Below, piece after piece: positions 17,480 through 26,267 of a stretch of 64,000 nucleotides of DNA. Position 1 is the stretch's first letter. Every line of letters begins with the position of its first letter. The DNA comes from an uncultured Ruegeria sp. GTDB lineage: Bacteria > Pseudomonadota > Alphaproteobacteria > Rhodobacterales > Rhodobacteraceae. Made by a program: the position numbers and the translations under genes. Under the pieces are notes generated by a model. That model was not told the origin of the DNA and ran no database searches. It saw only the letters and a list, made by a program, of their open reading frames with translations. The stretch covers positions 290,052 to 354,051 of the forward strand of contig NZ_CANNGO010000003.1 in NCBI RefSeq assembly GCF_947504215.1. The letters are read 5' to 3'.

Positions 17480-18085
17480 ATGGAAAAGTTTGACAAAGTC
17501 CACGGGGTGGCCGCCCCAATGCCATTGATCAATATCGATACCGATATGATCATTCCGAAGGTGCACCTGAAAACCATCAAGCGGTCGGGCCTCGGCGTCG
17601 TGCTGTTTGACGAAATGCGCTATCACGATCATGGCGGCGAGAATGAAGAGTTCGTTCTGAACAAGCCCGCCTATCGCAACACCGAGATTCTGGTGGCTGG
17701 TGACAATTTCGGCTGCGGCTCATCGCGTGAACACGCGCCTTGGGCCATCAAGGATTTCGGCATCAAGGTTGTGATCTCGACCAGCTTCGCCGACATCTTC
17801 TTCAACAATTGCTTCAAGAACGGCATCCTGCCGATCGTGGTTGAAGAGGAACACCACGCTGTTTTGATGGATGACGCTCATAAGGGTGAAAATGCTCGTA
17901 TGACCGTGCATCTCGAGGATCAGCAGATCACCACATCGGATGGCATCGTGATCGAGTTTGATATCGACCCCCATCGCAAGCATTGCCTGATCCATGGTCT
18001 GGACGATATCGGGCTGACGATGGAAAAAGATCACCACATCGACAAATTCGAAGATCACGCAAGCCAGGCCCGCCCGTGGGTCTGA
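17480..18085 (+). CDS. leuD: 3-isopropylmalate dehydratase small subunit
   Basis: 201 residues, standard length. Swivel-domain motifs are [10 protein letters not shown] near residue 18, [20 protein letters not shown] near 75, and [18 protein letters not shown]. Pairs with LeuC. The ATG at 17480 has AGGAG seven to eight bases upstream; the GTG six bases earlier is not used. The gene ends 32 bases before a strong terminator. Confidence 0.98.
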   Translation: MEKFDKVHGVAAPMPLINIDTDMIIPKVHLKTIKRSGLGVVLFDEMRYHDHGGENEEFVLNKPAYRNTEILVAGDNFGCGSSREHAPWAIKDFGIKVVISTSFADIFFNNCFKNGILPIVVEEEHHAVLMDDAHKGENARMTVHLEDQQITTSDGIVIEFDIDPHRKHCLIHGLDDIGLTMEKDHHIDKFEDHASQARPWV

Positions 18086-18117
18086 TTCTTGGGGACGATT
18101 CTGTGGACACTCAACCT

Positions 18118-18151
18118 AACGGGGACGCCAAGGCGACCCCGTTCGCATTTT
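18118..18151 (+). terminator. Rho-independent terminator after leuD
   Basis: AACGGGG-A-CGCC, loop AA, GGCG-A-CCCCGTT forms an 11-bp stem with one A-A mismatch (18118-18143), followed by CGCATTTT. Ends the leuC-hdeD-leuD unit. Confidence 0.75.
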
Positions 18152-18360
18152 AGGGGTTAAACCTGATACACCCACAACATGTAGTGGGTCGAATCTTTTA
18201 CACGTCGAATTTACGACAGCAATGATGCAAAGCCGCACCACTTTCGCCATCATTTTGCCCGAAATCGGGTGTCTTCTGCGCCATGGCTTGAGCGAAATGT
18301 CGCTTATCGCCAATGTGTCGTTAGACAGGCAACCGCCAGGAAAAAATCGGCGGAGACAAG

Positions 18361-19248
18361 TTGGAATGTAAGTCGGCAGAGATCGGCTACTCCGGTTTGA
18401 AAAAAGGGTTCGGAATTGTGATTGCGCGCACATCAGGGGCGGCGATACGTGGAATATTGGTGGCACTCATGGTGCTTACTCCCGCGTTATACCTCCCAGT
18501 ATCATCGACGAACGGGACCGAGATTGTGGTCTTTCTCGCGATACTCGCGTTTATCTTGACATTTGCTGAATACAATTCTGCCTTTCCCAGTTTCATTGAG
18601 TTTCGTGATGCGCCGCCGGTGAACCGGTTGCGATTCGTTGGCCTGATGTCGATGGTCACTTTTCTAACGCTGATCTGTAAGAACACTTACGCCCCGACAG
18701 AGCTGACAACATTCTTCTATTCAATGGGTCTGTCCGTCGCCAACGTTGTCGACTTCCCGTATTCGCCGGTTCGTCTGATCGTGTTGATGGTTCCCGCTGA
18801 CGCAAGTCTGCCATTGATTGAACTGGTTCGCGTCACTGCCAGTGTTGCCTATGTTGCCGCCTTGGTGACGATCGCCAGCTTTGCGTATGCCGTCAAACTG
18901 AAGGGGTGGCCCACCGGCAATGGCGCGTTCAACGTGTGGACCAATTTACCGCTGTTTGACCCAACCAAAGGTGGGGATGTTGTGGCTCGGCTACAGCGCG
19001 ATGGACGTTTGAATATCTGCATCGGTGTCTTGCTTCCTTTTCTTATCCCTGCCGCGATTGAAATGCTGACAAACTTCGCCAACCCGATCTCGCTGAGCAA
19101 TCCTCAGACCTTGATCTGGACGCTAAGCGCTTGGGCCTTTTTGCCCGCCAGCATGATCATGCGGGGAATGGCGACACTGCGCATCGCAAGTTTGATCGTC
19201 GAAAAACGCCGCGCCTATTCCACGAACGAGACAACTCAGGCTGCATGA
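18361..19248 (+). CDS. Uncharacterised multipass membrane protein
   Basis: 295 residues with about six hydrophobic helices (near residues 30-50, 58-75, 98-112, 145-185, 215-235 and 255-272). I do not recognise a named family, but the pattern of short conserved-looking loops (EYNSAFPSFIEFRDAPPVNRLRF, FDPTKGGDVVARLQRDGRLN) is that of a real protein. Start is TTG 18361 with GGAG nearby; GTG 18418 (MIARTSGAAIRG) is an alternative. Its stop overlaps the next ATG (ATGA), so it is coupled to a secreted endonuclease/phosphatase-fold protein. Confidence 0.65.
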   Translation: MECKSAEIGYSGLKKGFGIVIARTSGAAIRGILVALMVLTPALYLPVSSTNGTEIVVFLAILAFILTFAEYNSAFPSFIEFRDAPPVNRLRFVGLMSMVTFLTLICKNTYAPTELTTFFYSMGLSVANVVDFPYSPVRLIVLMVPADASLPLIELVRVTASVAYVAALVTIASFAYAVKLKGWPTGNGAFNVWTNLPLFDPTKGGDVVARLQRDGRLNICIGVLLPFLIPAAIEMLTNFANPISLSNPQTLIWTLSAWAFLPASMIMRGMATLRIASLIVEKRRAYSTNETTQAA

Positions 19249-20273
19249 TACGCGCCCTTGTTCTGTGTTTGCTGCCCTTTGCGGCGCATGCAGATGTGAT
19301 ACGTGTTGCCACCTTCAACACCGAACTCAGCCGAAAAGGTCCGGGGCTTCTGCTGCGTGACGTTCAACGCGACGATCCTCAGGTCCAGGCCGTTGTCGCA
19401 GTACTGGTGGCAATGCAGCCCGACATTGTGGCCTTACAAGGCATCGACTGGGACATGGATGGCCTCGCCTTGACCGCTTTGTCCCGCAAACTGCGTGAAT
19501 CGGGACTGGATTTTCCCTACCACTTTGCCGCCCAGCCCAATTCCGGTTTGGACTCTGGCCTTGATCTGGATGGGGATGGTCGCACGCAGGGTCCCGGAGA
19601 TTCGCATGGCTGGGGGTTGTTTACCGGTCACGGCGGCTTGGCCGTGCTGTCAAAGCACGAAATTCTGCGGTCTGAAATCCAGGATTATTCCAAGGTCTTG
19701 TGGCGTGACCTGCCCGGAGCCGAATTACCGACGGTTGATGGCGAACCCTTCCCTTCGGATCAGGCTCAGGCCGCGCAACGCCTGTCGTCGACCGGGCACT
19801 GGGTGGTGCCTGTTGCTACACCGATCGGCCACATCAGTCTGATGACCTTTCACGCCAGCCCGCCAGTGTTTGACGGGCCGGAAGACCGCAACGGGCTACG
19901 CAACCGGGATGAGATTCGACTTTGGTCATTGCTGATGGATGGTGATCTTGGCCCCGTGCTGACGAACCGCTTCGTGATCGCAGGGGATGCCAATCTGGAC
20001 CCGGATCAGGGCGATGGGCGCAGACACGCAATCCGGTCGCTTCTGGCCAATCTACACCTGCAAGACCCGCAGCAAAAGGATGCGACCGGCGCGTTGGCAA
20101 CGGTTGACTGGAAAGCCGCCGGAAAGATGCGTGTCGACTACGTCTTGCCGTCGGCAGACCTCAAAGTCATGGATGCGGGTGTTTTTTGGCCTGCTCCGAA
20201 TAGCGACCTGCGAGACGCGGCCCAAAGCGCCAGCCGTCATCGTCTGGTCTGGGTGGACGTGGCGGTACCCTAG
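19245..20273 (+). CDS. Secreted endonuclease/exonuclease/phosphatase family protein
   Basis: 342 residues with a signal peptide (LVLCLLPFAAHA, about residue 16). The EEP fold is shown by RVATFNTEL at the first strand, MQPDIVALQGIDWD, a calcium-type LDLDGDGRTQGPGD loop, VIAGDANLDPDQGDG and the terminal SRHRLVWVDV His motif. In many such proteins the third motif is QEI/QE; here Glu is replaced by GIDWD, so catalysis may differ. Substrate (nucleic acid, phospholipid or other phosphoester) unknown. Overlaps the upstream membrane gene by four bases and converges on the next gene. Confidence 0.8.
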   Translation: MIRALVLCLLPFAAHADVIRVATFNTELSRKGPGLLLRDVQRDDPQVQAVVAVLVAMQPDIVALQGIDWDMDGLALTALSRKLRESGLDFPYHFAAQPNSGLDSGLDLDGDGRTQGPGDSHGWGLFTGHGGLAVLSKHEILRSEIQDYSKVLWRDLPGAELPTVDGEPFPSDQAQAAQRLSSTGHWVVPVATPIGHISLMTFHASPPVFDGPEDRNGLRNRDEIRLWSLLMDGDLGPVLTNRFVIAGDANLDPDQGDGRRHAIRSLLANLHLQDPQQKDATGALATVDWKAAGKMRVDYVLPSADLKVMDAGVFWPAPNSDLRDAAQSASRHRLVWVDVAVP

Positions 20274-20278
20274 ACCGC

Positions 20279-21178
20279 TCAAACGGCCACTGCTTTGGTC
20301 GCGCGCGAAGGCCCTGACAGAGACGCGGGAATTGCGGATCGCAAGACATCGTCCAACCCGGTCTGCTGCACCTCTCCCAACAGCTCGGCCATCAGGCTAC
20401 CATCCAACCGATGGGGCACATCCCATAGATACCGCATCTCAAGCAAGTGCGGGGCCAGTCGCCAGAATGGTTTAGCAAGGTGAAGGGGCCACCAACTCAT
20501 CTGTTTGATCGTCACGGTCTGGGCGGTCACCCGTGACAATGCCGTGGCAATCTCTGTTCCTGTCAGAGTGTGCCCGGCGAAGGGGACATCACAGAACCGA
20601 GGCAGCCTATCGCGCATCTCAGCCAACGCAGCGGCTGTTCGCGCCAAATCAGGGAGGTAAGCCCAAGCATGAGGAATGCTTGGATCGCCAGGGTAAACCA
20701 ACCGACCACGCGATAAGTGTTTTATCATGACCTGATCAAACCAGTTGCCCGAGGCGCAGGTATCGATGAAATCCCCTGCTCGCAGGATAATCGTCCGCAC
20801 GGATGAACTGCGATAGGTTTCTTCCATTTCTATTCGGATACGACCCAGCGGGTTTGTCGCCAGATGCGGTGTGTCACCCGACCAAGGGCTCGGCGTATTG
20901 GCGCCAAACACATAGACATTCCCCGGAACAATGACGGTTGCACCGGTTTCCGAGGCCACGTTGATCACCTGCCGATGCAGTTTCAGCACCAGACGCGCCC
21001 AGTCCGGATAGGGCGGGTTCCAGGCATTGACGATGACATCCGCCCCTGTCGCCGCCTCTTCCAGCACGTCGGTCTTACGATCAAAATTGCGCACGACCCA
21101 ACCCGCATTGCCAAAAGCCAAAGCGGCGTTGCGGCCAAAGCGACCTGATGCACCCAAAACTAGAACGGTCTGTGTCAT
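20279..21178 (-). CDS. NAD-dependent epimerase/dehydratase family protein
   Basis: 299 residues. Rossmann N terminus with GASGRFGRNAA, a short-chain/atypical SDR signature, then VIVNAWNPPYPDW, VPGNVYVFG and HAWAYLPDLA, as in NAD(P)-binding sugar epimerase-like proteins. The canonical YxxxK catalytic pair is not evident, so it may be an atypical member. Divergent from a LysR regulator that is the obvious candidate controller. ATG preceded by AGGAGA. Confidence 0.8.
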   Translation of the reverse strand: MTQTVLVLGASGRFGRNAALAFGNAGWVVRNFDRKTDVLEEAATGADVIVNAWNPPYPDWARLVLKLHRQVINVASETGATVIVPGNVYVFGANTPSPWSGDTPHLATNPLGRIRIEMEETYRSSSVRTIILRAGDFIDTCASGNWFDQVMIKHLSRGRLVYPGDPSIPHAWAYLPDLARTAAALAEMRDRLPRFCDVPFAGHTLTGTEIATALSRVTAQTVTIKQMSWWPLHLAKPFWRLAPHLLEMRYLWDVPHRLDGSLMAELLGEVQQTGLDDVLRSAIPASLSGPSRATKAVAV

Positions 21179-21211
21179 GGCATTCTCCTGTCAGCAGCCA
21201 ATGTAGTCATT

Positions 21212-21230
21212 CAATTCAATTAAGGAATTG
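21212..21230. promoter_or_regulatory. Putative LysR-type operator between SDR and LysR genes
   Basis: CAATTC (21212-21217) and GAATTG (21225-21230) are perfect inverted half-sites seven bases apart. A second small dyad, ATTCATTTTTGAAT, overlaps the LysR start codon (21251-21264). Both suit autoregulation by the LysR protein and control of the divergent oxidoreductase. Confidence 0.45.
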
Positions 21231-21262
21231 CCGGTCGGTGTAGATTGTGTATTCATTTTTGA

Positions 21263-22156
21263 ATGGACAGAACCTTAACACATGCGGACTGGTCCCTGAT
21301 TCAGAGCTTTCTGGCCGTTGCCGAAACCGGATCACTGTCTGCCGCGGCGAGGCAGCTGGAACGCAGCCAGCCAACATTGGGCCGACAGGTCCAAACGCTT
21401 GAGGCTGAGTTGGGCGTGTCCCTGTTCGACCGACACGCACGCGGGCTGAAGCTCAGCGAGGTTGGATCTCAGCTTTTGCCGATGGCACAACAGATGCACA
21501 GCGCCATGAGCGCGTTCAGTATGACCGCAGCAGGGCAGTCGCAGCAATTGGAAGGCTCCGTTCGGATCACCGCATCCGTTTTTGCCTCACACCATCTTTT
21601 GCCGTCGATTCTGGCGGACATACGTCGGCAGGAACCGGCGATTCAGCTCGAGCTTGTGGCGACCGATGCGAGCGAGAACCTACTGTATCGCGAGGCTGAT
21701 ATCGCTGTGCGCATGTACCGCCCTGAGCAGATGGACATCGTGTCCCGTTACATTGGTGACGTGCCGCTTTGCTTTTGCGCGGCCAAATCCTATCTGGATC
21801 GGGCGGGTCGGCCCGAAACCCCCGAAGATCTGTTCCGTCACGATCTGGTAGGATTTGACGCCAACAAGCAGATCATCGACAAAATGCGAGAAAAGGGATG
21901 GCCAGCCAGTCGCGACAGTTTTGCCACCCGCTGCGATCTGCAAAGCGCCTATTGGGAGCTTATCCGGGCGGGCTGCGGCATTGGTTTCGGCCAGGTTCAG
22001 GTTGCCCAAGCAGATCCCAAAGTGGAAGTCGTGCGCCTGGATGTTGAGATTCCCATTTTGCCGGTCTGGTTGGCCGCGCCACAGGCCATGCGTCAGACCC
22101 CGCGCATCCGCCGGGTCTGGGATCTTTTGGCAGAAGGGTTAAAAGCCAGCCTGTAG
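21263..22156 (+). CDS. LysR family transcriptional regulator
   Basis: 297 residues. N-terminal winged helix-turn-helix (residues about 8-65: FLAVAETGSLSAAARQLERSQPTLGRQVQTLE) and a C-terminal periplasmic-binding-like effector domain with VRMYRPEQMDIVSRYIGDVPLCF, in the style of the CrgA-like subgroup. Divergent from the SDR-type oxidoreductase, with dyads between, so it probably regulates that gene. Effector unknown. Confidence 0.9.
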   Translation: MDRTLTHADWSLIQSFLAVAETGSLSAAARQLERSQPTLGRQVQTLEAELGVSLFDRHARGLKLSEVGSQLLPMAQQMHSAMSAFSMTAAGQSQQLEGSVRITASVFASHHLLPSILADIRRQEPAIQLELVATDASENLLYREADIAVRMYRPEQMDIVSRYIGDVPLCFCAAKSYLDRAGRPETPEDLFRHDLVGFDANKQIIDKMREKGWPASRDSFATRCDLQSAYWELIRAGCGIGFGQVQVAQADPKVEVVRLDVEIPILPVWLAAPQAMRQTPRIRRVWDLLAEGLKASL

Positions 22157-22297
22157 GCATTTTTGGCAAAACTGATGCCGTGCGCCAGCCAAACCGTGGC
22201 CAACCTGCGCTTTCGGTGTGAATCGGCTGGATCGTCTCATTGACCCGATGCGGCACAGACGCTAGGGCCATTGCGACGAAACGCAAGGAGACCCTTC

Positions 22298-23401
22298 ATG
22301 TCCAACCCCTCGCTCCTCATCCTGCCCGGAGATGGAATTGGCCCCGAAGTCATGGCCGAAGTGCGCAAGATCATCGACTGGTTCGGTGCCAATCGCGACC
22401 TACAGTTTGATGTCAGCGAGGACCTTGTCGGCGGTGCGGCCTATGACGCTCATGGTGCTCCGTTGTCGGACGAAACAATGGCAAAAGCGCAGGAAGCGGA
22501 TGCTGTTCTGTTGGGGGCCGTTGGAGGCCCTAAATACGATGATCTGGATTTCAGCTTGAAACCAGAACGCGGCCTGCTGCGTTTGCGCAAGGAAATGGAC
22601 CTGTATTCGAATCTGCGCCCAGCGCAATGCTTTGACGCGCTGGCCGATTTCTCATCTTTGAAAAAGGACATTGTCGCAGGTCTCGATATCATGATCGTGC
22701 GCGAGCTGACGTCAGGTGTCTATTTCGGCGAGCCGCGTGGTATCTTCGAGGAAGGCAACGAACGCGTGGGGATCAACACGCAGCGTTACACTGAATCCGA
22801 AATCGAACGCGCCGCGCGCTCGGCCTTTGAACTGGCGATGCGCCGGAACAAGAAACTGTGTTCGATGGAAAAGGCCAACGTGATGGAATCCGGCATCCTG
22901 TGGCGTGAGGTCGTAACTCGTGTTGCTGCGGATTATCCCGAAGTTGAACTGTCGCACATGTATGCCGACAACGGCGCGATGCAACTGGTCCGGGCGCCCA
23001 AGCAATTCGATGTGATCCTGACTGATAACCTGTTCGGTGACATCCTGTCGGATTGCGCAGCTATGCTGACCGGTAGCCTGGGCATGCTGCCTTCTGCCAG
23101 CCTCGGCGCGCCGATGGCCAATGGTCGGCCTAAGGCGATGTATGAACCGGTCCACGGATCTGCGCCCGATATCACGGGACAAGGCAAGGCCAACCCAATC
23201 GCGTGTATCCTCAGCTTTGCAATGGCATTGCGCTACAGCTTCGACCAAGGCGCTGAAGCGGATCGTCTGGAAGGCGCGGTCGAGAAGGTTCTGGCCGACG
23301 GCGTGCGCACTGGCGATCTGCTGGCCGATGAAGGGGTCGAGCCGGTTTCGACTACGGAAATGGGCGCTGCCATCATCGCAGCGCTGGACGAAAGCCTGTA
23401 A
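22298..23401 (+). CDS. leuB: 3-isopropylmalate dehydrogenase
   Basis: 367 residues. NAD-dependent oxidative decarboxylation of 3-isopropylmalate in leucine synthesis. Motifs: [14 protein letters not shown] at the N terminus, [14 protein letters not shown], the catalytic ADNGAMQL and the signature [27 protein letters not shown], and the NAD site [20 protein letters not shown]. The ATG at 22298 has AAGGAG eight bases upstream. It is separated from leuD by four unrelated genes (membrane protein, EEP protein, SDR, LysR). Confidence 0.98.
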   Translation: MSNPSLLILPGDGIGPEVMAEVRKIIDWFGANRDLQFDVSEDLVGGAAYDAHGAPLSDETMAKAQEADAVLLGAVGGPKYDDLDFSLKPERGLLRLRKEMDLYSNLRPAQCFDALADFSSLKKDIVAGLDIMIVRELTSGVYFGEPRGIFEEGNERVGINTQRYTESEIERAARSAFELAMRRNKKLCSMEKANVMESGILWREVVTRVAADYPEVELSHMYADNGAMQLVRAPKQFDVILTDNLFGDILSDCAAMLTGSLGMLPSASLGAPMANGRPKAMYEPVHGSAPDITGQGKANPIACILSFAMALRYSFDQGAEADRLEGAVEKVLADGVRTGDLLADEGVEPVSTTEMGAAIIAALDESL

Positions 23402-23406
23402 GTGGT

Positions 23407-23433
23407 GTTGGGAGGTGCAGCGCACCTCCCAAC
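23407..23433. terminator. Bidirectional terminator between leuB and mrcA
   Basis: GTTGGGAGGTGC and GCACCTCCCAAC form a perfect 12-bp stem around AGC, five bases after the leuB stop and 13 bases beyond the stop of the convergent penicillin-binding protein gene. No long T-run on the plus strand. Confidence 0.7.
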
Positions 23434-23445
23434 CCTTCGTGGAAT

Positions 23446-25635
23446 TTAGTTCCCGCCGAATATGTCCTTCAACAGATTGTCGACGGCCTTGGCAAACCCG
23501 CCACCCTGTTTGCGGCGCGGCTGGCTGGGTTGTTGCACCTGCACCGGCGGAGCGGGTGCCAGCATCGGCAGCGGTGTCGGGGTCATGCCTTCGGTCACAC
23601 GCAACATGGTTTCCCGCCAGATTTCCGCAGGCAAACCACCTCCAGTCACACCTGACAGCGGCGTGTTGTCGTCATATCCCATCCACACGCCAGTGACATA
23701 GTCGGCCGTAAACCCGATGAACCAGGCATCGCGCGCAGCCTGAGTGGTGCCGGTTTTACCCGCGACTTGCCAGCCGGGCAGTTTGGCCCGCCCGCCGGTC
23801 CCCTGGGACACGACGCGTTCCATCATCCAGGTCAGCTGCTTTGCGGCTTCATCGCGGATCACCCGCTCGCCGATTCCGGTTGTCGTCACCATGACCGGCT
23901 TGTCATCCCCCAACAGCTTAAGCTCGGTCAAACCGTAGGGCTCCACGGCCGAACCGCCGTTCAGGATACCGGCATAGGCCCCCGTCATCTCGATCAGCGT
24001 GCTTTCGGATGCGCCCAGCGCCAAAGCGAGCCCTTGCGCGAGATCGCTGGTGATTCCGAACTGGCTGGCCACGGTACGGACGTTTTCCAGCCCCGAAATC
24101 TCGGCCACTTTAACAGCTGGAATGTTCAGTGAATTCTTCAGCGCATCGGCCAAACTGACCCGGCCATAATACTTCTTTGTGTAGTTCTCAGGGCACCATT
24201 GACCGGACCCGGCAATGTTCCAACATGTGGGTTCATCCATCACAGTATCCAGCGGGGAGTATCCCAGTTCCAGCGCCGTTGCATAGACAAAGGGCTTGAA
24301 GGATGACCCGGTCTGCCGCAGCGCCTGCGTGGCACGGTTGAATGCGCCAGATACACGCGTCTTGCGACCGCCGACCATCCCGCGCACCGCGCCATCGGCT
24401 GACATCACAACAATCGCGGCCTGTGCTTTCGATCCTTCGCGCACCTTTTCCTGAAAGATGTACTTCAACGCCTCTTCCGCAGACTTCTGAATACGCTGAT
24501 CCAGAGTAGTGCGGATCACCACATCCTCGGTCGTATTTCGCGTAAAGAACTCTGGTCCGCTGGCCATCACCCAGTCTGCAAAATAGCCCCCGGCACGCGC
24601 TGCGGCAGCTTCGGACAATTGCGCCGGCCTGCTACGGGCTTCACTTGCCTGGGCGCCCGATAGATAACCCTGAGTTTCCATCAGGCCCACCACAAGCCGC
24701 GCGCGGTCCTGGGATCGCTGCAGGTCGTTTGTGGGCGCATAACGCGTCGGTGCCACCAGCAGACCAGCAAGCATCGAAGCCTCGGCTGGTGAAACTTCGG
24801 CGGCAGATTTGCCAAAATAGCGCTGGCTCGCAGCTTCGAACCCGCGCGCGCCTGCACCCAGGAAGGCGCGGTTCAGATAGATTGTCAGAATCTCATCCTT
24901 GGAGTATTTGACCTCCATCGCCATTGCGTAAATGGCTTCTTTGCCTTTGCGCCACAGCGACCCTTGCCGACAATCGGATTCATACGCGGCCTCGGACTCC
25001 CACTGGTCAGGTTCATAGGGCACGCCAAGACACAATAGTTTCGCCGTCTGCTGCGTGATGGTCGAGCCGCCATGGCCAGACAACGGCCCACGCCCTTCGC
25101 TAAGGTTGATGCGCACAGCGCTGGCCACGCCACGTGGACTGATCCCGAAATGACGGTAGAATCGTTTGTCCTCGGTCGCGACGACGGCGTTCTTCAGGTG
25201 GGGTGAGACGGTATCGGCCGTGATTACCCCACCGAACTGGTCTCCGCGCCACGCAAAGACCTTGCCGTCGCGGTCTAGCAGCGTCACCGATCCCCGCGCA
25301 CGTCCGTCCAAAAGCGCGTCGACATCCGGCAATGTGGTATAGACGATACCCACCGCCAATGCGACCAACATGCCGACAATAGCTCCGACACGCCATGTCA
25401 GACCCCAGATCAACCGCCATATCCAACGGAAAAGACGGCGAAAGATGCCACCGCCGTTGCCGCCGGACATTCTCCGTGTTTTTTTCCGTGCGGTCTTGCG
25501 CGTTGTTGCCTTGCGTGCGGTGGCCTTCTTGCCCGCTGGCTTCGCAGCGCGCTTGGTCGCCGTGGGCTTGCGCCTCTTCGACGGGTATCTTTTATCCGCG
25601 ACCAATGTCGATTTACGACGTCTGGACTCAGTCAT
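23446..25635 (-). CDS. mrcA: Penicillin-binding protein 1A, bifunctional transglycosylase/transpeptidase
   Basis: 729 residues. A Lys/Arg/Ala-rich cytoplasmic tail (residues 1-55) precedes one transmembrane helix (about 85-105). GT51 glycosyltransferase motifs ATEDKRFYRHFGI and GGSTITQQ lie in the first half. The transpeptidase shows SSFK (in TGSSFKPF), SLN (KNSLNIPAV) and KTG (VAGKTGTTQAARDAWF). Polymerises and crosslinks peptidoglycan. Its tail, rich in short KKATARKATTRK repeats, is unusually long and histone-like. Family members include PbpC-like forms, so the mrcA symbol is by best resemblance. Confidence 0.88.
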   Translation of the reverse strand: MTESRRRKSTLVADKRYPSKRRKPTATKRAAKPAGKKATARKATTRKTARKKTRRMSGGNGGGIFRRLFRWIWRLIWGLTWRVGAIVGMLVALAVGIVYTTLPDVDALLDGRARGSVTLLDRDGKVFAWRGDQFGGVITADTVSPHLKNAVVATEDKRFYRHFGISPRGVASAVRINLSEGRGPLSGHGGSTITQQTAKLLCLGVPYEPDQWESEAAYESDCRQGSLWRKGKEAIYAMAMEVKYSKDEILTIYLNRAFLGAGARGFEAASQRYFGKSAAEVSPAEASMLAGLLVAPTRYAPTNDLQRSQDRARLVVGLMETQGYLSGAQASEARSRPAQLSEAAAARAGGYFADWVMASGPEFFTRNTTEDVVIRTTLDQRIQKSAEEALKYIFQEKVREGSKAQAAIVVMSADGAVRGMVGGRKTRVSGAFNRATQALRQTGSSFKPFVYATALELGYSPLDTVMDEPTCWNIAGSGQWCPENYTKKYYGRVSLADALKNSLNIPAVKVAEISGLENVRTVASQFGITSDLAQGLALALGASESTLIEMTGAYAGILNGGSAVEPYGLTELKLLGDDKPVMVTTTGIGERVIRDEAAKQLTWMMERVVSQGTGGRAKLPGWQVAGKTGTTQAARDAWFIGFTADYVTGVWMGYDDNTPLSGVTGGGLPAEIWRETMLRVTEGMTPTPLPMLAPAPPVQVQQPSQPRRKQGGGFAKAVDNLLKDIFGGN

Positions 25636-25701
25636 GCTCAAACTCTGCCCGATTATGCTTTTGGGCCACCTTACCCCGGTACTCTGGGTATGTAGAGGTC
25701 A

Positions 25702-25717
25702 GAAATTCCGGAATTTC
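25702..25717. promoter_or_regulatory. Perfect 16-bp palindrome between mrcA and glnK
   Basis: GAAATTCCGGAATTTC is fully self-complementary and lies in the divergent intergenic region, 67 bases from the mrcA start. No known regulator site I can name matches it. Confidence 0.35.
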
Positions 25718-25749
25718 CCCTTCTCATTGATGCTTAATTTTTAATCTAC

Positions 25750-25777
25750 TTGCGCAATTTGTGCAAAAAATGTGCAA
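25750..25777. promoter_or_regulatory. Possible NtrC-type sites upstream of glnK-amtB
   Basis: TTGCGCAATTTGTGCAA (25750-25766) is a near palindrome recalling the TGCAC...GTGCA pattern of NtrC, and GTGCAA is repeated at 11-base spacing (25761 and 25772). I found no convincing sigma-54 -24/-12 element beside it. Confidence 0.35.
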
Positions 25778-25895
25778 CTTTGCGTCATTTAACGGCGCTT
25801 TTACGTCCCGTGACCGTTCCCTACGGCGGTCTCTCGCGCTCTTTTTCTGCAGGTGCAAACAAACCGGTCCCGCCGGGGAAGCAGAGGGGAAAGAC

Positions 25896-26234
25896 GTGAA
25901 ACTGATTATTGCGACAATCAAGCCGTTCAAGCTGGAGGAGGTGCGCGAAGCACTGACCACGGCCGGGGTGCGCGGCATGATGGTGACCGAAATCAAGGGC
26001 TTCGGCTCGCAATCCGGTCACACGGAAATTTACCGTGGGGCCGAATATGCTGTGAATTTCGTGCCCAAGATCAAACTGGAAATCGTGGTTCCTGCCACCA
26101 TGGCCGACCAGATCGTCGAGACCATCACCAAAACCGCCAAAACCGGCAAGATCGGTGACGGCAAGATTTTTGTCCTCGATGTCGAGCAGGCGCTGCGCGT
26201 GCGGACCGGGGAAACCAACGAGGAAGCGCTGTAG
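25896..26234 (+). CDS. glnK: Nitrogen regulatory protein P-II
   Basis: 112 residues from the GTG at 25896 (GAGGGGAAAGAC upstream), the usual P-II length; the open frame to 25761 is not used. Starts MKLIIATIKPFKLEEVREAL and has the T-loop with the uridylylated Tyr in HTEIYRGAEY and the B-loop KTGKIGDGKIFV. Senses 2-oxoglutarate and ATP/ADP, and binds AmtB when nitrogen is plentiful. Directly upstream of amtB, 33 bases apart, hence the GlnK assignment rather than GlnB. Confidence 0.96.
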   Translation: MKLIIATIKPFKLEEVREALTTAGVRGMMVTEIKGFGSQSGHTEIYRGAEYAVNFVPKIKLEIVVPATMADQIVETITKTAKTGKIGDGKIFVLDVEQALRVRTGETNEEAL

Positions 26235-26267
26235 GCGCCCTTACTCCACATCATTCGAGGACTGACA

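Noticed and set aside
25790..25895. Sigma-54 promoter before glnK
   Set aside because: No GG-n10-GC pair with the right flanks (TGGCAC/TTGC) could be found in the leader.
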